57,446 nucleotides of DNA. It comes from Nioella sediminis (GTDB lineage Bacteria > Pseudomonadota > Alphaproteobacteria > Rhodobacterales > Rhodobacteraceae). The DNA lies in the NCBI RefSeq assembly GCF_001879695.1, contig NZ_MNBL01000020.1:1-57446 (forward strand), read 5' to 3'. Positions 51,407 through 57,446 of the stretch are shown here, piece by piece (position 1 is the first letter of the stretch; the number at the start of each line of letters is the position of its first letter). Position numbers and translations under genes: made by a program. The notes below the pieces were generated by a model, which saw only the letters and a program-made list of their open reading frames with translations, was not told the DNA's origin and ran no database searches.

Positions 51407-51628
51407 GGTCAGGGTCCTTTGTGCTTCGCGCCTGAGCCTCTTCTTACCCTGCCAGCCCGTCAAGCCCACCCCCGACAAATGCTCAAATTTTGCCCGAATG
51501 GTCAAAACCGAACCCAAGGTCATCCTCAAAGCGCTTGCGAGGGGGGAAATTCCTGATACCGTGACGGGAATGAACGCACCCGCCCGGCAGAGGCGGGGCG
51601 ATGTCCAACCGGTGAGGAGCGTCTGGTG
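51407..51628. promoter_or_regulatory. Divergent promoter region between the deacetylase unit and the ABC importer
   Basis: This 222-base region must contain the promoters of both divergent units. An AT-rich stretch at about 51476-51512 includes GCTCAAATTTTG and GGTCAAAAC, a loose direct repeat of (G)NTCAAA. The importer's ribosome-binding site GAGGAG is at 51614-51619. I see no clear -35/-10 pair. Confidence 0.4.
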
Positions 51629-52636
51629 ATGCTTGATGGGGCACAGCCCTCCGTCCTTGATGTCAAGGACCTCAAGACTGTATTCAAAACCCGCCGCGGC
51701 GAAGTCCACGCGGTCAACAACGTCAGCTTCCACCTGAAGGCGGGGGAGCTTCTGGGCGTTGTCGGGGAAAGCGGTTCTGGAAAATCCGTGACCATGATGT
51801 CGCTGATCGGCCTTGTGCCAGCACCACCTGCGGTGGTCAGCGGCGAGGGTGTCTTTTTCGAAGGTCAGAACCTGCTGACTGCCACCGATGACGAATTGCG
51901 GGCCGTTCGCGGCGCCCGGATCGGCTTTGTCTTTCAGGACCCGATGACCTCGCTGAACCCGGTGTTCAACGTCGGCTTCCAGCTGATGGAGCCGCTGCGC
52001 AAGCATATGGGCATGTCCAAGGCCAAGGCGCGCGTGCGGGCCAAGGAACTGCTGGAACTGGTCGGCATTCCCGATGCGGAACGGCGGCTCAAGGATTATC
52101 CGCACCAGTTTTCCGGCGGCATGCGGCAACGGGTGATGATCGCCATTGCGTTGGCCTGCGACCCGAAAGTGCTGATCGCGGACGAACCCACCACGGCGCT
52201 TGACGTGACCATCCAGGCGCAGATCCTCGAATTGATGAAAGACCTGCGCGACAAGCTTGGCATGGCGGTGGTCTGGATCACCCATGACCTCGGCGTCATT
52301 GCCGGCATCGCCGACCGGGTTCTGGTCATGTATGGCGGGCAGGTGGTGGAGCACGCGCCGGTGCGCGAATTGTTCGCCAACCCCAAGCATCCCTATACCC
52401 GCGCCCTGCTGGAAACCGTGCCGCATGTGCGCGGCGAACGGGCCGAGCGGCTGGAGGTGATCGAGGGTCAGCCCCCGATCCTGCGCGCCCATCCCACGGC
52501 CTGCCCGTTCCGCGACCGCTGCGACAAGGCGTTTGACCGCTGCGCGCGGGAAAACCCTTCGCGCTACCCGGTTGGCCCTGTCCATGACGTGGCCTGTTTC
52601 TGGGACCCCGAGACCGGAGGCGCACGCGATGTTTGA
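51629..52636 (+). CDS. Peptide-type ABC transporter ATP-binding protein (DppD-like)
   Basis: This ATPase of 335 residues belongs to a dipeptide/oligopeptide (PepT) importer. It has Walker A GESGSGKS, signature FSGGMRQR, Walker [13 protein letters not shown] and the C-terminal oligopeptide/dipeptide helix with CPFRDRC. The ATG at 51629 is nine bases after GAGGAG; an in-frame GTG three bases earlier is the alternative. It heterodimerises with the next gene's product. Confidence 0.94.
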   Translation: MLDGAQPSVLDVKDLKTVFKTRRGEVHAVNNVSFHLKAGELLGVVGESGSGKSVTMMSLIGLVPAPPAVVSGEGVFFEGQNLLTATDDELRAVRGARIGFVFQDPMTSLNPVFNVGFQLMEPLRKHMGMSKAKARVRAKELLELVGIPDAERRLKDYPHQFSGGMRQRVMIAIALACDPKVLIADEPTTALDVTIQAQILELMKDLRDKLGMAVVWITHDLGVIAGIADRVLVMYGGQVVEHAPVRELFANPKHPYTRALLETVPHVRGERAERLEVIEGQPPILRAHPTACPFRDRCDKAFDRCARENPSRYPVGPVHDVACFWDPETGGARDV

Positions 52637-53621
52637 TACGGCTCAGCGCAAGAAACTCGTCTCGGTCAACGGGCTAAAAATGTATTTCCCCATCCATACC
52701 GGCCTGTTGCGCCGCCACACGGGCGACGTGAAGGCAGTAGATGACGTCAGCTTTGACATCTATGAGGGCGAGACGCTTGGCCTCGTGGGGGAATCCGGCT
52801 GTGGCAAATCCACCTGCGGGCGGGCGGTGCTGCGGCTTTACGATCCGACCGCCGGAACGATCGAGGTTGATGGCACCGATATCTCGACCACCTCGCAAAG
52901 CGCGCTGCGCAAGATGCGGCCCGTGATGCAGATGGTGTTCCAGGATCCTCAGGCCAGCCTTAACCCGCGCATGTCGGTGGCCGATATCATCGGCGAACCT
53001 CTGCGCGAGCACACCAAGAAATCCAAGGCCGAACGGCTGGACCGCATCTATGAACTCATGGATGCCGTGGGCCTGAACCGGGACTTTGCCAACCGCTACC
53101 CGCACGAGTTTTCCGGCGGCCAGCGTCAGCGCATCGGCATTGCCCGCGCCCTGGCGCTCAACCCGAAATTCATCGTTTGCGACGAGCCGATTGCGGCGCT
53201 TGACGTGTCGATCCAGGCGCAGGTTGTGAACCTGCTGGAGGATCTGCAATCCGAACTTGGCCTGACCTACCTCTTCATCAGCCACGATCTGTCCATGGTC
53301 CGCCATATCGCGGATCGGGTGGCGGTGATGTATCTGGGCAAGGTGGTGGAACTTGCGCCGCGCGAGGGGCTCTATGACGATCCCAAGCACCCTTACACGA
53401 TTGCGCTTCTGTCGGCGGTCCCCGAACCCGACCCGGCGGCGCATGACTCTGCCAACCGCGTCATTTTGCAAGGCGACGTGCCAAGCCCGTCGAACCCGCC
53501 GCAGGGCTGCAACTTCTGCACCCGCTGCCCGAAAGTCATGGATATCTGCAAGCAGGAAGACCCCGAGTTCCGCGAAATCGAACCGGGCCGCTTCGTTGCC
53601 TGCCACCTGTATAATCAATGA
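52629..53621 (+). CDS. Peptide-type ABC transporter ATP-binding protein (DppF-like)
   Basis: This second ATPase of the importer has 330 residues: Walker A GESGCGKST, signature FSGGQRQR, Walker B FIVCDEPIAALD, and the DppF-like C-terminal CNFCTRCPKVMDIC cysteine segment. The ATG at 52629 overlaps the previous gene by eight bases. A 68-base gap with a small CGCCG-aagaa-CGGCG hairpin separates it from the binding-protein gene. Confidence 0.94.
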   Translation: MFDTAQRKKLVSVNGLKMYFPIHTGLLRRHTGDVKAVDDVSFDIYEGETLGLVGESGCGKSTCGRAVLRLYDPTAGTIEVDGTDISTTSQSALRKMRPVMQMVFQDPQASLNPRMSVADIIGEPLREHTKKSKAERLDRIYELMDAVGLNRDFANRYPHEFSGGQRQRIGIARALALNPKFIVCDEPIAALDVSIQAQVVNLLEDLQSELGLTYLFISHDLSMVRHIADRVAVMYLGKVVELAPREGLYDDPKHPYTIALLSAVPEPDPAAHDSANRVILQGDVPSPSNPPQGCNFCTRCPKVMDICKQEDPEFREIEPGRFVACHLYNQ

Positions 53622-53689
53622 GATCGCCGAAGAACGGCGGCACCCATGAGGTCACAAGAGCTCAAGAGACCAACAAGGAGAGAGACAAC

Positions 53690-55399
53690 ATGAAGTTAAG
53701 ACATCTCATGCTAGGGGCTGCGGCGGCTTTCGCCCTCGCCCCCGTGGCCGCAATGGCCGAGCGTGGCTCGGATGGCCAGCTCAACATCATCTACTGGCAG
53801 GCGCCCTCGACGCTGAACCCGTATCTCTCGGGCGGCACGAAAGAGGTGGAATCCGCCTCGCTGGTGCTGGAATCCATGGCGCGCTTCGACAGCGACGGCA
53901 ACCTTGTGCCGTTCATGGCCGAAGACATCCCGACCGTTGAAAACGGCGGCGTGGCCGAGGATCTGACCTCGATCACCTGGACCCTGCGCGAGGGCCTGCT
54001 GTGGTCCGACGGTACGCCCGTGACCGCGAATGACGCGGTTTTCACCTGGGAATACTGTACCCACCCCGAAGGCGGCTGCGCTCAGGCCAGCTACTTCGAC
54101 GGCGTGGAAAGCGTGGAAGCCCTCGACGACCGCACCGTTCGCGTGAACTTCGCGGCACCCAAGCCCTTCCCCTACACCGCCTTCGTCGGCTCCGAGAGCC
54201 CGATCATTCAGGCCGCTCAGTTCGCTGACTGCCTTGGCGCGGCCGCGCCCGAGTGCACCGAGGCCAACTTTGGCCCGATCGGCACCGGCCCGTTCGTCGT
54301 GGAAGAATTCCGCCCGAACGACGTGATCACCTTCGTCGCGAACGAGCACTACCGTAACCCCGACCAGCCGGCCTTCGCCCGCGTGGTGTTCAAAGGTGGC
54401 GGCGACGCTGCATCTGCGGCCCGCTCGGTTCTGGAAACCGGTGAATTCGACTACGCCTGGAACCTCCAGATCGACCCGACCCTTCTGGCCGAGATGGAAG
54501 CCAACGGCATCGGCACCGTCGTGACCGCGTTCGGCACCTCGGTTGAGCGTCTGCACCTCAACCAGTTCAACCCCGATCCGGCCCTTGGCGACGCACGTTC
54601 GACCGCAGAAGGCGGACCGCACCCGTTCCTGACCAACCCGGTGATCGGTCAGGCCATGTCCATGGCCATCGACCGCGCGCTGCTGGTTGAAATCGGCTAT
54701 GGTGCAGGCGGCCAGCCCACCTGTAACGTGCTGCCCGCACCGGCGCTCTATGCGTCCACCGCCAATGACGGCTGTCTGACCCAGGACATCGCCGGCGCCA
54801 ACGCGCTGCTCGATGAAGCGGGCATTCTGGACACCGATGGCGATGGCGTGCGCGAATACGAAGGCACGCCGCTGCGCGTGCTCTACCAGACCTCGACCAA
54901 CGCCGTCCGTCAGGACACGCAGGCGCTGATCAAGCAGTGGTGGGCAGAGATCGGCATCGACGCCGAGCTTCGCAACATCGACGCGTCCGTGTTCTTCGGC
55001 GGTGACCCGGCTTCGCCCGATACCTTCCAGAAGTTCTATGCAGACGTGGAGATGTACACCAACAACTTCGCTGGTGTGGACCCCGAAGCCTACATGGCCA
55101 ACTGGCGCTGTAACGAGATCCCGGGCCCGGACACCCAGTGGCAGGGTTCGAACATCCAGCGCTTCTGCTCGGAAGAGTATGATGCCCTCGTCACCGAGAT
55201 GAGCCAGACCGCACCGCTCGAAGAGCGTGGCCGCCTGGCGCGCGAGATGAACGACATGCTGATGCAGTCCTACTCGATCATCCCGCTGATCCACCGCGGT
55301 GGCGTGTCGGCCCATGCAAACTCGCTCGGCGGTGTGCGCATGTCCGACTGGGACTCCGAACTGTGGAACATCGCAGAATGGTATCGCATCGACGAGTGA
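53690..55399 (+). CDS. Peptide-type ABC transporter substrate-binding protein (SBP_bac_5)
   Basis: This periplasmic binding protein has 569 residues, with a signal peptide (about 1-23, ending AAMA). It has the family features NIIYWQAPSTLNPYLSGG, LREGLLWSDGTPVTANDAVFTWEYC and MSMAIDRALLV. Substrate class is peptide, opine or other amine-containing compound. Six or more Cys residues could give disulfides. The ATG at 53690 has AGGAGAG upstream. Its codons appear more uniform than those of neighbours, as expected for a highly expressed gene. A UUCG hairpin follows. Confidence 0.93.
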   Translation: MKLRHLMLGAAAAFALAPVAAMAERGSDGQLNIIYWQAPSTLNPYLSGGTKEVESASLVLESMARFDSDGNLVPFMAEDIPTVENGGVAEDLTSITWTLREGLLWSDGTPVTANDAVFTWEYCTHPEGGCAQASYFDGVESVEALDDRTVRVNFAAPKPFPYTAFVGSESPIIQAAQFADCLGAAAPECTEANFGPIGTGPFVVEEFRPNDVITFVANEHYRNPDQPAFARVVFKGGGDAASAARSVLETGEFDYAWNLQIDPTLLAEMEANGIGTVVTAFGTSVERLHLNQFNPDPALGDARSTAEGGPHPFLTNPVIGQAMSMAIDRALLVEIGYGAGGQPTCNVLPAPALYASTANDGCLTQDIAGANALLDEAGILDTDGDGVREYEGTPLRVLYQTSTNAVRQDTQALIKQWWAEIGIDAELRNIDASVFFGGDPASPDTFQKFYADVEMYTNNFAGVDPEAYMANWRCNEIPGPDTQWQGSNIQRFCSEEYDALVTEMSQTAPLEERGRLAREMNDMLMQSYSIIPLIHRGGVSAHANSLGGVRMSDWDSELWNIAEWYRIDE

Positions 55400-55418
55400 T
55401 CTCGATCTGAACACCGCA

Positions 55419-55442
55419 GCCGCATCCCTTCGGGGGTGCGGC
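55419..55442 (+). other. UUCG-tetraloop stem-loop after the binding-protein gene
   Basis: A ten-pair stem (GCCGCATCCC at 55419-55428 with the strand ending in TGCGGC at 55442, one G-T pair) is closed by C(TTCG)G, the most stable tetraloop type. It lies 20 bases after the binding-protein stop and 50 before the permease start. No T-tract follows, so it probably stabilises the upstream mRNA rather than ending transcription. Confidence 0.7.
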
Positions 55443-55491
55443 CCCTCACAGACCCCACGCAGTACAGACTTCTGAACCGAGGCGCCCGCCC

Positions 55492-56502
55492 ATGCTGACT
55501 TTCACGATCCGTCGCTTGTTCATGGCAATCCCGACGCTTCTGTTCATAAGCCTGATCATCTTCCTGATCCTCGATCTGGCCCCGTCCGATCCCACGGCCA
55601 GCCTGCCGCTGACCATCCCGCCAGAGGTGCGGGCCGAAATCCGGGCCTCGCTCGGCCTGGATGAACCCATCCACATCCGCTTTGCCCTGTGGCTGCAGCA
55701 GTTTTTCGTGAACGAGCCGCTGAACCTCATCGAACAATGGACCGGCTGGACCATCGGCGATGGCGACCGCACCCGCGTGATCTCGTGGCAGACCCGCAGC
55801 CCCGTTGTGGACATCATCGCACAGCGTATGCCCCAGACCCTGTGGGTGGTCGGCACCGCTTACGTGGTCGGCATTCTGATCGCGCTGCCCATTGGCATCT
55901 ACTCGGCCTATCGCCAGTATTCGATCTTCGACCAGGCCGGTACCTTCATCACCATGGTCGGCTTCTCGGTTCCGCCCTTCTTCTCGGGCGTTCTGGTGAT
56001 CGTGATCTTTGCCGTGCAGCTTGGCTGGTTCCCTTCGGTCTATGACACGACCCATGTGGTGGTCGACTGGGACAGCTTCGTCGTGCAGCTCAAGCAGATG
56101 ATCCTGCCTGTCATGGTGCTGGCGCTACAGATCACCAGCCAGATCAGCCGTTTCATGCGCGCCTCGATGCTCGACAACCTCAACCAGGATTACGTGCGCA
56201 CCGCCCGCGCCAAGGGTCTCACGGAAAGCGTCGTAGTCATGGTTCACGTCCTGCGCAACTCGATGATCCCAGTGGTGACTGTGATTGCGCTCGGCGTGCC
56301 GCAGGTCTTTGGCGGCGCCATCATCACCGAGCAGGTGTTCAAGGTGAACGGCCTGGGCCATCTGCTGATCGGTGCCATCCAGGGCGGCGACATTCCCACG
56401 GTGCAGACGCTGACCTTCATCTTCGCGGTGCTTATCGTGCTCTTCAACCTGATTGCCGATGTGCTCTACGGCATTCTTGACCCGAGGATCCGCTATGACT
56501 GA
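55492..56502 (+). CDS. Peptide-type ABC transporter permease (DppB-like)
   Basis: This membrane subunit has 336 residues and about six helices. The DppB/OppB hallmark LxLDEPIHIRFALWL region follows the first helix, and the EAA loop is in the YVRTARAKGLTESVVVMVHVLRNSMIPV neighbourhood (given in part). It forms the channel with the next gene's product. Its stop overlaps the next start by eight bases. Confidence 0.94.
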   Translation: MLTFTIRRLFMAIPTLLFISLIIFLILDLAPSDPTASLPLTIPPEVRAEIRASLGLDEPIHIRFALWLQQFFVNEPLNLIEQWTGWTIGDGDRTRVISWQTRSPVVDIIAQRMPQTLWVVGTAYVVGILIALPIGIYSAYRQYSIFDQAGTFITMVGFSVPPFFSGVLVIVIFAVQLGWFPSVYDTTHVVVDWDSFVVQLKQMILPVMVLALQITSQISRFMRASMLDNLNQDYVRTARAKGLTESVVVMVHVLRNSMIPVVTVIALGVPQVFGGAIITEQVFKVNGLGHLLIGAIQGGDIPTVQTLTFIFAVLIVLFNLIADVLYGILDPRIRYD

Positions 56503-57412
56503 TCTGACCACGCTCGAAGCGGAAACCTACCAGAAGCCGCGCAACCAGTGGTGGGATGTGTGGGACCAGTTCAAGACCCACAAGGGCGCCGTAATCGGCG
56601 CGGCCTTCTTCATCTTCGTGCTGATCTTCGTCTTTCTGGGCCCGATCTTCTGGACGCTGGACGCGCAATATATCGACATCCGCGCCCGCAGCCAGGGCCC
56701 GTCCTGGGCCCACCCGATGGGCACCGACCAGTTGGGCCGCGATACGCTGTCCCGGATCATGGTGGGCGGTCAGACGTCTCTTCTGGTCGGGCTGACAGCG
56801 ATGCTGCTGGCGCTGGTCGTCGGCACGCTGGTGGGGGTTCTGGCGGGCTATTTCAAACGGCTCGACGGTATCCTGATGCGCCTGACCGATCTGTTTCTGG
56901 CACTGCCGCTGCTGCCGCTGCTCTTGGTCATCATCATGCTGTTCCGCGACACGCTGCGCGCGCAGTTCGGGCCGGAGAAGGGTATCTTCATCCTGATCGT
57001 CTTCGTCATCGGCATCACCAGCTGGATGCAGACCGCGCGGATCGTGCGCGGCGACGTGCTGGCGCTGAAAGAACGGGAATTCGTTCTGGCCGCCCGGTCC
57101 ATCGGAACGCCGCCCTACCGGATGATCACCCGGCATGTTCTGCCCAATGTGCTGTCGCCGATCATGGTCTCGGCCACGCTCGGCATTGCCAACGCGATTA
57201 TCACCGAAAGCGCACTCAGCTTCCTCGGGCTTGGTTTCCCGTCGGACTTCCCGACCTGGGGGCGGCTGCTGTTCGACGGCACCGACTGGCTGCAGCGCAA
57301 CCCCGAACGGGTGATCTGGCCGGGCCTTGCCATCTCGCTGACCGTTCTGTCGGTGAACTATATCGGCGACGGTTTGCGTGACGCGCTCGATCCCAGAATT
57401 CGTGGCCGCTAG
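56495..57412 (+). CDS. Peptide-type ABC transporter permease (DppC-like)
   Basis: This second membrane subunit has 305 residues and about six helices, with the DppC hallmarks HPMGTDQLGRDTLSRIM and the EAA loop EFVLAARSIGTPPYRMITRH (in part). The ATG at 56495 overlaps the DppB-like gene by eight bases. It ends at the right edge of the window, followed by an interspersed repeat; any later operon genes would lie outside. Confidence 0.94.
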   Translation: MTDLTTLEAETYQKPRNQWWDVWDQFKTHKGAVIGAAFFIFVLIFVFLGPIFWTLDAQYIDIRARSQGPSWAHPMGTDQLGRDTLSRIMVGGQTSLLVGLTAMLLALVVGTLVGVLAGYFKRLDGILMRLTDLFLALPLLPLLLVIIMLFRDTLRAQFGPEKGIFILIVFVIGITSWMQTARIVRGDVLALKEREFVLAARSIGTPPYRMITRHVLPNVLSPIMVSATLGIANAIITESALSFLGLGFPSDFPTWGRLLFDGTDWLQRNPERVIWPGLAISLTVLSVNYIGDGLRDALDPRIRGR

Positions 57413-57425
57413 TCGCGCAGCCCAT

Positions 57426-57446
57426 TCATCTTGGTCCAAATACCTC
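57426..57446 (+). repeat. Interspersed repeat, CATCTTGG...AAATACCTC type (cut by window end)
   Basis: TCATCTTGG (57426-57434) and AAATACCTC (57438-57446) repeat the core seen at 41151-41172 with a spacer one base shorter. It starts 14 bases after the permease stop and is cut off before any following hairpin could be seen. Confidence 0.55.

Noticed and set aside
1-57446. tRNA, rRNA, CRISPR array, transposase, integrase or phage genes
   Set aside because: I saw no cloverleaf, conserved rRNA segment, regular spaced repeat or mobile-element protein; the few repeats found are short and interspersed.

Overview
The window reads as chromosomal DNA of an alphaproteobacterium of the Rhodobacteraceae (Roseobacter group). 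The evidence is GC-rich coding DNA with tight ATGA or TGATG gene overlaps, families typical of that group (DUF2927, DUF1178, DUF3422, AEC transporter, tripartite tricarboxylate transporter, pntAB), and Rhodobacterales-looking intergenic repeats. This assignment is an inference from gene content. I saw no rRNA, tRNA, phage, insertion sequence or CRISPR array.

Layout. (1) 1-8293, plus strand: a housekeeping block with the end of a SPOR-domain protein, a D-Ala-D-Ala carboxypeptidase, tmk, holB, a TatD-family DNase, a PhnP-like metallo-hydrolase, an AEC transporter, a dual-specificity-type phosphatase and an MsbA-like ABC exporter. (2) 8554-16026: a DUF2927 secreted protein, a small secreted protein, a protein with two tandem glycosyltransferase domains, an SDR, DUF1178, a NUDIX hydrolase, a histone-deacetylase-fold hydrolase and a secreted protein. 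(3) 16179-30215, minus strand: a tightly packed 11-gene catabolic operon. It holds an IclR regulator, a zinc alcohol dehydrogenase, a three-polypeptide molybdenum hydroxylase, a TctCBA transporter, an IolD-like ThDP enzyme, an aldehyde dehydrogenase and an IlvD/Edd-family dehydratase. (4) 30657-31088: a stand-alone BLUF photoreceptor, divergent from that operon. (5) 31112-36283, minus strand: an IolG-type dehydrogenase, an SDR and a sugar/cyclitol ABC importer. (6) 36513-39534: pntAB, followed by a strong terminator. (7) 39835-45257: DUF3422, an acyl-CoA synthetase, a lipoprotein, moaA and a methyltransferase. (8) 45263-57412: a divergent peptide-type system, with an ABC importer on the plus strand and an ArgE-like deacetylase, an FAD amine oxidase and three tandem M20D amidohydrolases on the minus strand.

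How the genes may work together. The large operon in (3) combines carboxylate uptake, alcohol oxidation, molybdenum hydroxylation, hydrolytic C-C cleavage, sugar-acid-type dehydration and semialdehyde oxidation. I cannot match this set to a described pathway, and it is the best candidate here for a new system. Its hydroxylase splits the molybdenum subunit in two, as in the clostridial nicotinate dehydrogenase, but also fuses the [2Fe-2S] subunit to the first half. The neighbouring IolG/SDR/ABC operon (5) suggests polyol or cyclitol metabolism. Region (8) looks like import and N-deacylation/oxidation of acylated amino acids or peptides.

Regulatory DNA recognised includes a perfect 16-bp palindrome upstream of the glycosyltransferase, two related imperfect palindromes in the IolG/ABC operon, a tandem 10-bp direct repeat upstream of the IclR gene, and stem-loops just after the solute-binding-protein genes of both complete ABC operons.
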